Shown one piece after another: positions 45,540-56,471 of a stretch of DNA of 64,000 bases. This stretch comes from Eucommia ulmoides (taxonomy: Eukaryota; Streptophyta; Magnoliopsida; Garryales; Eucommiaceae), in the NCBI GenBank assembly GCA_016647705.1, contig CM028334.1, positions 9,395,546 to 9,459,545 of the forward strand, given 5' to 3'. The notes beneath the pieces are model-generated. The model saw only the letters and a program-made list of their open reading frames with translations. It was not told where the DNA came from and did not search any database. The position numbers and the translations under genes are program-made. How positions within the stretch are numbered: position 1 is the stretch's first letter; every line of letters begins with the position of its first letter.

Positions 45540-47321
45540 TGTAATACCTAAAAAATTTGTATTTTTAAAAATATTATTTTATATAAATTTAATATTTTTT
45601 AGGATGGTTTTTTTTTTTTTTTAAATTAGTGTTATAAATATATACTTTATAATTTTTGTAGTTAAATGTTAAATTTATATTTTTAAAAATATAAGTTTAA
45701 TATTTTTGGATTGTTTTATATATTATAAAAAAAAAAAATATGATATAAATAATATTTGATAATTTTTGGGGAGATAAGTGTAATTATTGAGTTTAATATG
45801 AATTATTTTATAATTATAGGGAGTTAAATGTAATTTTTAATTCTTAAGAATTAAGTAATCCAACTTGTGGACATAAAATTAACAAAAAAAAAAAAATAAT
45901 AGAGATGTGGCCATAAATATACACACACACACACATATATTTATTTTTACACTTTACACATGCACATTACACGTGTATGTGTTAGTATATAAGAATAATG
46001 ATCATTATCAATAAGAAGAAAAAAAAATGATTTATTTGCCTTATAACTCACTGTTTATATATATAGGATATGTTTTGAGTTTTTTTTTAGCGAGAAAAGA
46101 TTGTGAAAAGAAAAATAAATTATACAATGTCAATTTCAATTTAGATTTCAGTTTCGGATTTCAGGTAGAATTTTTAACTCTTTTAATATATGTATTTAAT
46201 TTTTCATATTGTGTGATTTATGCTATTGTTGTTATTGAATTTTAACTGTTAAATTTTATGAAATAATTATGACTATGTGAAAATCATGCAAATATTTTTT
46301 AATTGTCACATTAATTAAATGCATTGTATTAGAGGGGTTGAAATTCAACTGAGCGTTGACTCACAACCCCACAGTTTTGATTGCAGGGCCGGTGAGAATA
46401 AAACGACGTTGGAAATTACATTAGAATTTCTATTCGTAATAATTGTAGTTATTATTCATTGTTGAAAAAAAAAATTGACTCTCTAAAGTGGGTATAATTG
46501 TCATCGTCATATTGTAAATTTCATCATATTTTAATTAAAATATTGATTATTAAAGGGTCAGATATATAAGCACATACATAGCTGCACATTCATGTTAAAA
46601 CCGATACTACCTTTATCAGTATACAGTGAATGAGTAAGATACTGAAATCACTTATAAGTTTCTACATTGTATTTTATGGGTTTAAACCACAGAAATGTTA
46701 TCCGCAATCAGAATATCCTAAAAATATTGAGGTGTATTTTGTGCATAGACTCATAGTTAAGAGGTGCAATGGACAAGGCAGCTGCAAACCTGGGGGCTCT
46801 TTCTTCTTGTGTTATGGGAATTGTCATTTGGGTTTTGGTTTAAGCTTGATTTGAACTCTATTATGTCATATTTACATATGGCATGAAAATCATTTAAATT
46901 AATATATACGATTCTCTTGTACATCAATAAAATGAAAACCAGTTGCTCAAATGCTAATTATGATTTTTCTATTTTGAATAATTACATTAATTAGGTCAAC
47001 ATTTACTTTGGCTCAAGCCTCTCTCTCAATTCAGTTTAGTTATATATTGTTTGAATTTTTTTGTTTAATTTGTAATAGTCGAATTTATTTTTCATTGTTG
47101 AAAAAAAAATGATTCGATAATTATAATTATCGCTGCCGCTGCATTGTAAATTAAAATATTTTATAGAACGAATAATTAATTATTTATCATTGTCGCTTTA
47201 TAAAATTTATTCGAATTTATGGAATAAAAAAAAAATAAAAAAAAATTGGGTCAATCGGTTTTAGATTTAATTCTCCAAGAAGAGAATCCGTGTGACAGCC
47301 TTAGGAAACTAGATCATTACA
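45540..47321 (+). repeat. 3' LTR of the Tekay-like element
   Basis: 1782 bp, collinear with 40294-42111. The AT run is reduced to a few units, and the tRNA-like relic is at 46751-46812 with AGGTGCAATGG. It ends AGATCATTACA. Confidence 0.9.
46751..46812 (+). repeat. tRNA-Arg-like relic inside the 3' LTR
   Basis: Counterpart of 41550-41612. The A-box-like core has lost its first T (AGGTGCAATGG) and ACAAGGCAGCTG follows. Confidence 0.3.
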
Positions 47322-47428
47322 ACACTAGTCTCGGTCCCTATCATCTAGCCCCCAGATTACTCTCAGTCCTTTGAGATTATGTGTGATGCTTCTAACTATG
47401 CCGTCGGCGCAGTTTTGGAACAAGAGCG
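47322..47428 (+). pseudogene. Athila-like RT/RNase H junction, downstream piece
   Basis: After the duplicated ACACT the + strand reads the usual start of the gypsy RNase H region (FEIMCDASNYAVGAVLEQ, about 47366-47420). It is the continuation of the gene broken at 40288, cut again at 47429 by the next insertion. The first RNase H Asp (CDAS) is present. Confidence 0.85.
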
Positions 47429-48939
47429 TGTTGACTCATTGAGCAACCTAAGAGGGGAGTGAATTGGGTAGTTATAAAAAATTTAAACAAATATCTTATC
47501 TTCTCAACACTTAATTAATCAAATAATCAATTTATCCTAAATCAATTATTGTCTTTATAATGTACCGGATAAGTGTATTTAATCTAGGTGCACACCCAAT
47601 TAACAAAATATAAATAAAGTAAACAAAGTAGCACACAAGGATATATCTTGGTTCACTAAGCTACTCTTAGTTGATCCAACCCTTCGAGCCCCCACGGAGA
47701 TTCACACCTACTAAACCACTTGATCCCTTTACCAGGTAGGAACCAAACACTTACAACGATTCTTTTATTAGGTTCAGAATCAACCTTTACAATTATCATT
47801 TTTCCAGACTAAGGAAGAACCTTATCTTTTTACCAGGTTAAAGATTAACCTAATTCTATTCAGGAGTAATCAGTACCTAATCCTTTTCCCAGGTGCAGGA
47901 AAAGGATCAAATCTCTCAAAACACTACAAGTATCATTTTTACCAGTAAGGATGGAACTCTTACAATTCATTCACAATTAATTCTAATTAGGAATAATCAA
48001 GCCTAATTCTTTTTCAAGGGAAAAGAATAATCTAACCTTTTTATTCACTAGGTAAAGATCAAACCTCAATCTTTTTCCCCAAAAAAGATTGAAACCCAAG
48101 TGACCCCTGACTAGATACTCCCAATAGCATCTAATTCGCACAAACTCACCAATTACAAAAATCAATGAATTTCTTCCCACTCGGAGCTTCTACTATCTCA
48201 AGCCAATTAAACTCAATTAATATCCCGATAATTACTATGTGATAGAATTTAAATGAGGAATTCAATATTTGATTATAATATGTGTGGGTAGCACAAAATT
48301 AAGCACGTAACCAAATAATCACAAAAAATATTTTAAAAATATTTTTTAAGCTCTTTAAAGTTCAAAAACAATTTTACTACGATCTTTAAACCAAGTAATG
48401 AACGATCATATAAATTCACAATAAAAGATAAATAGCTTAAAAAGATCTAACCAGGATAATAACGAAAGATTATAAATTGAATCGCTAGACAGCTTAACTC
48501 GGTGACGTCAAAACAATCGCCGCTTTAATTCAAGAACTTCTCAAACAATTGATCTCTCCAATATATCTCTTAATAACAAATCTTAGAAAGCTCATAAACT
48601 CTTTGTTCATGATTGATGGGTTTATGATACGTAAAAATCGTAGGTTTATTTAAGCAGATTTGAAACGGGTCTTATAATGGTTAGTTTCCTCAAGATATGA
48701 CATTTAAATGCACCAATACAAATCCTTATATCATTACCATTCATTCTTGGTTTAATTTACTCAGATATAGCTTCTAAAACATTCAATTTAGTCTCCAAAT
48801 TAATTCTTAATCTCAAATCGTATAGATAGAAAGTATTGAAAGAACCAAATGATAAACACTTTAATTTTATGAACCATATATATAGAGATATTAAAATAAG
48901 TGTATCATATCTTCAATATATCCAAATCCCAAAAATATC
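47429..48939 (-). mobile_element. Copia-type LTR, 3' end at 47429, cut by element B
   Basis: On the minus strand the end reads TTCACTCCCCTCTTAGG and then GAGTCAACA. The sequence matches the LTR ending at 28292 over several hundred bases (GTTCAGAATCAACCTTTACAA, quoted in part, and the ACCAGGT/AACCTGA blocks). Element B begins at 48940 where the upstream part of this LTR should continue. GAGCG at 47424-47428 would be its target duplication, but the partner is not found. Confidence 0.7.
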
Positions 48940-49253
48940 TAATAGGTGTGATGTACCTATCTATTTTCAAACCAAACTAAATTAGTTTTCGAGTATTTTT
49001 ATAGTATTTTAATAGGTTTTAATGTGTTTTTATTCTTTTTGTATTAAATCAGGTGTTTGAGGTGAAAAGGTATGAATTAGAGTATAAATGATCAATTCGG
49101 ACTAAGAACGGTCGGAGAATGGTGAAAAAACAAGCACGGAGGCAATAATCAGAATAACAGCCCACCGCCACGGCGTCTAGACCACCGCCGCGGCGGTGAA
49201 AATTTAGAGAAGGGCCAAGTCTTGCTGGACATCCACTGTCGTAGCGGTGACAT
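48940..49253 (+). repeat. 5' LTR of B, first part
   Basis: It starts TAATAGGTGTGATGTACC (TG mutated to TA, compared with TGATAGG at 59355). It contains CCGCC(G/A)CGGCG palindromes at 49161-49200 and 49231-49253 and is interrupted by element A after GACAT. Confidence 0.85.
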
Positions 49254-49450
49254 TGATAGGTGTAAAATACCTATCTAATTCTAAACCGAATTTGCCAGTT
49301 TTCGAGTACTTTATTGAAGTTTGAATATCGTTTTAGCTGTTTTTATTAGTCAGGAACAGGGAAGTAAACAATCGACAAATCGAGCGAAATGGTGCAAAAA
49401 GGGTAGCCAAAAAGATGAAAAAAAGAGATTTCAAATAACAGAGTAATTCC

Positions 49451-49840
49451 GTTGAGGCGAAGTTTCCACCGCCTAGGCGGAAATTCAGCAGAAAGATGCA
49501 AAAACTGAAGATTTGAAATCCACCTAGGCGAAGTTTCAACCGCCTAGGCGGAAATTCGTCAGAAGGTTGCAAGGGCTGAAGTATTGAATTCGCCTAGGTG
49601 AAGTTTCCACCGCCTAGGCAGAAATCCATCAGAATGTTGGATGAACTGAACTGCTGGATTGAGCTGCACTGCTATAAATCCGCCTAGGCAAAGTAGCTAC
49701 CGCCTAGGTGGAATTCCGTCAGAAAGATAAGGAGCCAAGAAGTTAGTCCTCTGCCTAAGCGAAGATTTTACCGCTTAGGTGGAATTCTAACCGACTTAAA
49801 CTCCGCCTAAGCGAAGTTTCTACCGCTTAGGCGGAAATCG
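49451..49840. repeat. Array of six GC-rich palindromic dyads in U3 of the 5' LTR
   Basis: Each dyad has two arms of the type CCGCCTAGGCG separated by about ten bases (AAGTTTCCAC type), with dyads 50-90 bp apart. In dyads 1-4 each arm is itself palindromic around CCTAGG. In dyads 5 and 6 the arms are CCTAAGCG and CGCTTAGG, no longer self-palindromic but still complementary to each other; dyad 6 (49803-49813 with 49824-49834) is a perfect 11-bp stem. Confidence 0.92.
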
Positions 49841-49887
49841 CAGAACAGGTCAAAATATCTGTTTAGATATTTTTGAACCCCTAAGCC

Positions 49888-49895
49888 TATAAATA
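49888..49895 (+). promoter_or_regulatory. TATA box of element A, 5' LTR
   Basis: TATAAATA followed by CCCCTTGG lies about 50 bp downstream of the dyad array. It is conserved in the 3' LTR (55497-55504) and in the solo LTR (near 61357), so it is the likely LTR promoter core. Confidence 0.7.
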
Positions 49896-50873
49896 CCCCT
49901 TGGCCACGTCTAAAACTTGTAGTTGAAGAACCCTAACCCTAGTAAAGAGCTCTTAAGCCATATTTTGAAGATCAAGAAGGAGGTTCATCATTCGGATAAA
50001 GAAGGATAACTTGCGGACCGATCATTAGTGACAGTGAACCGTTTCACTTCCAGATTTGATCGTTTCTCTCTTGTTTTATTCTTTGTAATCACTTTTTCAT
50101 ATCTAAGAATGTTGAATCCCTCTTATTTTGTATGGTATATGGCTAAGATCTTATAGTGGTAGTTAAATGTTAATTAGGTGTAGTCGAAATCATGTAATCG
50201 TTTAGTTGAATGAATTAATGTTACTTTAACGTGTTGTTTGTCTAAATCTAATTGTGTTTACCATTATTCCTGATATTATTCTTGTATAGATAAAACAAGA
50301 ATACGGGGTTTGACACTCGGGAGAGGTAACCCCGAATTCGGATTAGGGTAAATACAACGTGACTTTCTAACGACCAGGGAAGGCGTTAGAACGTATACAA
50401 CCCATGACGTTGGCTCAAAACTCACATGACCTAGGGTCTCTAAGGCATTGAAGGGGACTTCTTCGCTGGCACGAAGTCGTGTAATCCCCTGTCTTACACT
50501 TGGGAGAGGTAGCGGATGAGTTATTGATACAGAGGTTGTCGGATTAGATAAAAACTGTTATAGCTAACTAAATGACATCGATTATGCATTATATGAAAGA
50601 TATTAATACCTAAGTAATTAGTATAATTAGAACTAACCCAATAGTTGTAGTCTATCTTAGTATAGTAAATAGAAAACAAACGAATTACGATTAGTCGAGA
50701 TAATACGAAACTGTGTAAATCACAATACTCAACCGAATTACACGAATTTCCCAGTAGAATGATATCCGATCCTAAAAGATCCATTATATTAAAACTAGAT
50801 CTCGTACACTTGCGAGTAGTCCAATTACCGCGAGGAGGAAACAAGGTTGTGAATCTGAGCGCGTACAAGTTTT

Positions 50874-50891
50874 TGGCGCCGTTGCCGGGGA
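50874..50891 (+). other. Primer binding site of element A
   Basis: TGGCGCCGTTGCCGGGGA is the complement of the tRNA-Asp 3' end and starts six bases after the 5' LTR, as in Athila-type elements. Confidence 0.9.
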
Positions 50892-51000
50892 AAGGTGTCG
50901 TAATTTGGTTGATATTGTGACCAAGTGGTTGAATATTAATATTGACAATTCTTTTCTTTTATTTTCTTTTAAATTATTTGTTTAATTTGTTTCGAGAGAT

Positions 51001-51174
51001 GTGATCAAACAGAGCATACAGCGAAGAAGGAGTTTGGAATTTTTTGCTTTTGATCCCGAGATTGAGCATATGTTGAAAAGGATAAGGAGAGAGAGAAGAA
51101 ACCAACTTCAATACAATGAATCACGATCCAACAAAACATTCTATCCAAAATACCTTGTCTATGAGGGATTTTGG
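51001..51174 (+). pseudogene. Athila-like gag N-terminal stub in element A
   Basis: A + strand frame reads FDPEIEHMLKRIRRERR, the usual start of Athila gag, and stops at 51172. The expected ATG context is replaced by ATG-TGA just upstream. Only the first ~55 codons survive. Confidence 0.65.
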
Positions 51175-51199
51175 TAAAAAATGCTCAAGCAAATGTCCC

Positions 51200-51322
51200 G
51201 TAGGTACTATCGAGTTAGAAGGTGACGACGGACGAACTTTTCGAGTCAATGGGGACCGGATCAAGCTCTACTTCAAGGATGAAGAGCGAGTTGTGGAGAA
51301 CATCTCCATCGTGGAAGGATAG
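51200..51322 (+). pseudogene. Integrase C-terminal stub in element A
   Basis: In a second frame the sequence reads GTIELEGDDGRTFRVNGDR and then IKLYF before a stop at 51320. The 'FRVNGxRIKxYF' ending is the C-terminal end of Athila-type integrase. It lies within 30 bases of the gag stub, so nearly the whole gag-pol gene has been deleted between them. Confidence 0.65.
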
Positions 51323-51597
51323 AGCCGGAATTCTTAAACGTCCATGCTAGGGACGTAAAACCAAGCAACATCTTTTGATATGACATCGAGGGTAACGAAT
51401 ATTCCTAACTTTTGTATAAATACCTTTTTGGAGATCGTATTGATCTTGTAATACTAATTTTTTGTGGTGAATTGATGAGGTTAGATACTTAGGATTGATT
51501 TGCATGCTAAAACTAATTTGAGGATTGAAGAGGAAATAAGAGGTGTAGAGAAACAATGTGAAAACCTAAAGGAATCCAGCTTAGGTCCACACTGGCA

Positions 51598-51995
51598 AAA
51601 ATTCGCCTAAGCGGTAAAACCACCGCCTAGGCAAAAATTGGACAAAAAGACTTAGAAAATATTCTGGCGTAATTTTGCCTAGGCCGTAAAACCACCGCTT
51701 AAGCGATAATTGGACAGAAAAAGTCAGTATTTTTACATTGCCGAATTTTCGTCCAGGCGGTAAAACCACCGCCTAGGCGGAAAATTGAAGAAATGCTGAA
51801 CCTTCACACTGGTGTAAACTCGCCCCGGCGGAAAACCTACCGCCTAAGCGGATTTACAACCAAATCAGGGTTTCACACTGGTGTAAACTCACCCCGGCGG
51901 AAAAACCACCGCCTAAGCGGATTTACACCAGAAAGTTTTTAAAAAGAAAAAGGCGCTCATTCACCTAAGTGGAAAAACCACCGCGTAGGCGAATT
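51598..51995. repeat. Second palindromic dyad array, inside element A
   Basis: Six units at ~70-bp spacing (near 51602, 51676, 51750, 51822, 51891 and 51961) follow the plan CGCCTAAGCGGT-AAAACC-ACCGCCTAGGCG. The inner stem GCGGT/ACCGC and loop AAAACC differ from the AAGTTTCCAC spacer of the LTR array, so this is a related but separate array. It lies between the integrase stub and the downstream transposon-protein trace. Confidence 0.9.
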
Positions 51996-52640
51996 CACGC
52001 GACCCCTGTTTTAAAAAGCAACAGTCCTCTTCACAAACGACATTTCCCTCCTAAAAATTTCAAGAAACCTCTCAACTTCACCATCCCAAATCCCTTCCTC
52101 CCATTAAAGATTCACCCTACATTGCTAAAAATTGGATTTTCGCCAAGAATCTTCATCCAAACGTGGAATTTCTCCTCCCATTTTTGAAAATTAGGGTTCG
52201 AACGGTAAAACAATGCAATATCGCCATTCTCCAATGATTTGATCTAAATTTTTCAACAAGTAAGTGTCAATGATCCTATTTTTCATTTAGTTGTTGAAAT
52301 ATGTGCTTCATTTGCTTATTTATTTCAAAAAATAATTGGATTTGGTTAGAACCCTAAACCCCTTTAAACCCTAAGTTGCAGTTTTTATGTTATTTGGGAT
52401 TGAGGAATGATTAATGGTAAACCCTATCATGTTTTTGTGTTTCTATACAATGTGAATCATTTATTGAATGCTACATTGCGACAAAAATGTGATTTGGTTA
52501 TGGTTGGTGGAATATCTTGTGAAATTTGTATTGATTGGCTTTGGTTGGCATATGTTTGAGAAAATAGGGCATTGTGTGTTCGCTGACCGGGGTTTGAAGT
52601 GCGAGTTCTATTGTTATTATTGTGGTTGGTGTTATGATTG
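51996..52640. other. Non-coding interior of element A
   Basis: Leader-like sequence with no domain that I recognise. It contains GGGTTCGAACGG and TTAGAACCCTAAACCCC phrases. Confidence 0.5.
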
Positions 52641-52646
52641 TGATTT

Positions 52647-53173
52647 ACAGGAAAAATGGCAAAGCGGCACTGGTTTCTAAAATCGATCCCAAAGATTTGG
52701 CATTAATTTATCTGCGCCGATCTGCTCCCTACCTCTAATGTGTCTGATGTTGCCAAGGAACGAGCATTTATGCTATACGGCATTGATAGAGGGACGCCCG
52801 TCAATGTTGGTTGGCATATCTACTCGTCAATAATTCATACTGCCAGGTTAACAAAAGGTCGTGGAAGGGCGAATCAGGTGAAGGTGAAGAGGGTCAGGAA
52901 GAGGAAGAAGCCAGCCCTTCGGAGCCACCGACGCCCACAACCAGCCGCGGCTAGCTCATTCAACTTTCACGAGATGTTCGTAGTCTCCTGTCCGATATGA
53001 GCTAGCTCCAAGAAAAATTTTCTCGGATGGAGAACTACATGGAGTCCTACATCCGGCAACAAGATCAAAACTAATGAGTCATATTTGAGCATCTTGGAAT
53101 CGATATGGCGCGTTATATGCCCGTGCCGCTCTTCGTGCCGGATGAGCTGCCACCGCCATCTCCTCCACAATGA
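52647..53173 (+). pseudogene. Plant transposon-associated protein remnant (PF20167-like)
   Basis: One frame reads DVAKERAFMLYGIDRGTPVN and VGWHIYSSIIHTAR, which resembles the 'putative plant transposon protein' domain often found downstream of pol in Athila elements (ERA-LLY-I-G--INVG). It runs on into a Lys/Arg-rich stretch. A different frame near 53000-53173 holds MENYMESYIRQQDQN and, after a stop, a Pro-rich end (PPPSPPQ), as in the tail of such proteins. Stops and shifts make it inactive. The domain assignment is from memory of the family pattern. Confidence 0.5.
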
Positions 53174-54852
53174 ACGGTAGGAGGTTAGATTTCTATGTCT
53201 TCCCTCCTAGGTATGTGTCCGCCCCAGTTTCAATACATATTTTTCTATTCTGCTCTTGGGTTCGCTGCTTAGGCAGTGGGGACACTGCCTCGTTTAAGTT
53301 TGGAGGAAATATGACATGCAATGCATGTAGTTTTTGTTTTTTGTTTTTTTTGTCTTTGGGGGATAAGAAGGATGAAAAAATTTTGATGTAAAGGGGACAA
53401 AAATTCTTTTTGTGTACAAATTTATGTATTAATGTTAAAATTTTTGTAAATTTTGAAATTCTTTTTGTTATACATGTGTAATTTTAGCTATGCATGTGTA
53501 AGGATAATTAGCATAGGTAATATTAGTTTGTAGAATTAGAATAGAATTGTTAATGAATTGAGTTGTACAAACATGCTGAGTTTTTGAGTTCGTTCGAACC
53601 ATGTCCCGATGATGAAAATCACTCCCTAATTTGTGTTTTAAGGTCGGGGGTAATGCCATTCACGTGTGTTTTGTGTGCTTAGCATGTCGATTAGGTAAAA
53701 ATTATTTTGATTCTAAAATTGCACAATTGCATAAACTCGTTGTATAATTAATTGAACGATTGGATATCGATTATTCAGTAATAAGTTCATGACAGAAATG
53801 AGGAATCTAGAACTTGACTGGGGGAGGCTTGAGGCAAAATTATAGATAAGGTAATTCCGGAGGCATGATATAGGCTCTCGTTTTTATCGCTTGAACCTTT
53901 TGAAACTAACTTGAAAAGTTATTTCCTCGTTCTCCTATTGAAGCCATAAAATTGTGTCACTTCTAAACTTGTTTCTATACTTTAACCAAGTAAATCTTTC
54001 AGAACCATTTTCGCTAGGAATAAAAGTGATAATTGAGTGAAAATAAGTAGCATTAGATTATGCTAACTTGAAGCGAGCAATCGGGGTTTCAGTATTTTTG
54101 GTTAAGTATAAGAGTATTCACTTGTCAATCCTGTAGTTGTATCTAAACACCACTAACATTGTATAAAATTGAATAAGTTTGGGGGTGTACTTAAAAAAAA
54201 AAAAACCTATGTGAATATAGTGTTTAAATTCGATTGTTTTGACAAGTGAATACAAGTTTACTAAATCCTGTTCAGGGTAATATCTTCAAAGATAAGGGAG
54301 TCATGAGAGAGATTTAGCGACAAGTGTATGTACCTCGGGTATCGTTAAAAGTATAACGAGTTTATATTTCTACGATACCCTTGGCCGTTATCCAAAGCCT
54401 GACCAAGCCCTATTGATCTCGGTGAATGTCCGAACCTACATTAGTGGATAGTTGAGCCCAGTCAAGCATATGGATTCCCTAAATGTTTTAACAAGTTTAA
54501 GTCATGACCTTATTCGTTGAATAATCCAATCTGGCATTTGATTTGTTATATATCCGAGTTCTCACACACACACATTTCAATAGGATCTAAAATGATTTGA
54601 ACTGATATTGAGTGTTGAAATTCTGGAACACCACGTGGTGTGTGTTATTCCTTAACCGGATCTGATTACGGGTTGTTGAGGGAAGAAGAGCATGGTTTCT
54701 TTGACTAAACTTGTATCTCACAGGTGTGTACTTCTTAATTGTTAATGATTACGTATCTGTAGTTTAGGATGTAGCTAATTAGTGTAGTTAGTGTTATTTA
54801 GCATTAGGGTGTTTTGCTCGAGGACTAGCAAAATTTCAAGTTTGGGGGTATT
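53174..54852 (+). other. 3' non-coding region of element A
   Basis: It carries the Athila-type phrase GGGGACACTGCC followed by GTTTAAGTTTGG (about 53278-53303) and is collinear with B's interior (57880-59354), for example TGTGTGCTTARC and AATCTAGAACTTGA. It ends with the polypurine tract AGTTTGGGGGTATT (54839-54852). Short frames are not genes. Confidence 0.75.
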
Positions 54853-56466
54853 TGATAGGTGTAAAATACCTATCTAATTCTAAACCGAATTTGCCAGTTT
54901 TCGAGTACTTTATTGAAGTTTGAATATCATTTTAGCTATTTTTATTAGTCAGGAGCAGGGAAGTAAACAATCGGCAAACCGAGCGAAATGGTACAAAAAG
55001 GGTAGCCAAAAAGATGAAAAAATGAGGTTTCAAATAACAGAGCAATTTCGCCTAGGCGAAGTTTCCACCGCCTAGGCCGAAATTCAGCAGAAAGATGCAA
55101 AAACTGAAGATTTGAAATCCACCTAGGCGAAGTTTCAACCGCCTTGGCAGAAATCCGTCAGAAGGTTGCAAGGTCTGAAGTATTGAATCCGCCTAGGCGA
55201 AGTTTCCACCGCCTAGACGGAAATCCATAAGAATGCTGGATAAACTGAACTGCTGGATTGAGCTGTACAGCTGTAAATCCACCTAGGCGAAGTAGTTACC
55301 GCCTAGGCGGAATTTCGTCAGAAAGATAAGGAGCCAAGAAGTTAGTCCTCCGCCTAAGCGAAGATTCTACTGCTTAGGCGGAATTCTAACCGACTTAAAC
55401 TCTGCCTAAGCGAAGTTTCTACCGCTTAGGCAGAAATCGCAGAACAGGTCAAAATATCTGTTTAGATATTTTTGAACCCCTAAGCGTATAAATACCCCTT
55501 GGCCACGTCTAAAACTTGTAGTTGAAGAACCCTAACCCTAGTAGAGAGCTCTTAAGCCATATTTTGAAGATAAAAAAGGAGGTTCATCATTCGGATAAAG
55601 AAGGATAACTTGTGGATCGATCATTAGCGATAGTGAACCGTTTTACTTCCAGATTTGATCGTTTCTCTCTTGTTTTATTCTTTGTAATCACTTTTTGATA
55701 TCTAAGAATATTGAATCCCTCTTATTTTGTATGGTATATGGCTAAGATCTTATAGTGGTAGTTAAATATTACTTAGGTGTAGTCGAAATCATGTAATCGT
55801 TTAGTTGAATGAATTAATGTTACTTTAACGTGTTGTTTGTCTAAATCCAATTGTGTTTACCGTTATTCTTGATATTATTCTTGTATAGATAAAACGAGAA
55901 TACGGGGTTTGACACTCGGGAGAGGTAACCCCGAATTCGGACTAGGGTAAATACAACGTGACTTTCTAACGACCCGGGAGGGCGTTAGAACGTATGCAAC
56001 CCATGACGTTGGCTCAAAACTCACACGACCTAGGGTTGTTAAGGTGTTGAAGGGGACTTCTTCGCTGGCACGAAGTCGTGTAATCTCCCGTCTTACACTC
56101 GGGAGAGGTAGCGGAGGAGTTATTGATACAGAGGTTGTCGGATTAGATAAAAACTGTTATAACTAACTAAATGACATCGATTATGCATTATATGAAAGTG
56201 ATTAATACCTAAGTAATTAGTGTAACTAGAACTAACCCAATAGTTGTAGTCTATCTTAGTATAGTAAATAGAAAACAAACAAATTACGATTAGTCGAGAT
56301 AATACGAAACTGTGTAAATCACAATACTCAACCGAATTACATGAATTTCCCAGTGGAACGATATTCGATCCTAAAAGATCCATTATATTAAAACTAGACC
56401 TCGTACACTTGCGAGTAGTCCAATTACAGCGAGGAGGAAACAAGGTTGTGAATCCGAGCGCGTACA
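54853..56466 (+). repeat. 3' LTR of element A
   Basis: Same length and ends as the 5' LTR. The dyad array is at 55047-55436 and TATAAATA at 55497-55504. Dyad 6 here has arms CTGCCTAAGCG (55402-55412) and CGCTTAGGCAG (55423-55433): both arms differ from the 5' LTR at the matching position, so the stem remains perfect. Confidence 0.93.
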
Positions 56467-56471
56467 GACAT

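Larger units (their letters stand above)
40294..47321 (+). mobile_element. Non-autonomous gypsy (chromovirus, Tekay/Del-like) element inserted in the Athila RT gene
   Basis: The LTRs at 40294-42111 and 45540-47321 begin TGTAATACC and end TCATTACA. ACACT is duplicated at 40289-40293 and 47322-47326. The 3.4-kb interior has no gag or pol. Just before the 3' LTR it keeps GAGGACGAAATTATTTAAG and GTGGGGTAGA, the usual end of chromovirus pol plus polypurine tract. It is therefore a large deletion derivative. The LTRs differ at many sites and in microsatellite length, so the insertion is not young. Confidence 0.9.
49254..50867 (+). repeat. 5' LTR of element A
   Basis: U3 contains the dyad array 49451-49840, followed after ~50 bp by the TATA box at 49888. 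Further down it shares TACGGGGTTTGACACTCGG and ACTCACATGACCTAGGGTC phrases with the other LTRs. A frame of 115 codons on the minus strand near its end recurs in all A-type LTRs (50521, 56120, 61990) because of sequence conservation, not coding. Confidence 0.93.
49254..56466 (+). mobile_element. Non-autonomous Athila-like element A (7.2 kb), with both LTRs and target duplication
   Basis: The LTRs at 49254-50867 and 54853-56466 are both exactly 1614 bp and begin TGATAGGTGTAAAATACC and end GAGCGCGTACA. GACAT is duplicated at 49249-49253 and 56467-56471. A perfect tRNA-Asp-type primer site follows the 5' LTR, and AGTTTGGGGGTATT precedes the 3' LTR. The interior keeps a gag start, an integrase end and a trace of a plant transposon ORF, but no protease or RT. 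It would need proteins from a full-length Athila relative. The LTRs differ at scattered positions. Confidence 0.93.

Noticed and set aside
49451-49840. CRISPR-like array, because of evenly spaced palindromic repeats
   Set aside because: It is a plant LTR. The repeats are short dyads with similar, not unique, spacers, and the array is copied with every LTR.
50521-50868. Minus-strand 115-codon frame repeated at 56120 and 61990
   Set aside because: Its conservation follows from being inside LTRs of one family. It has no domain and is shortened differently in each copy.
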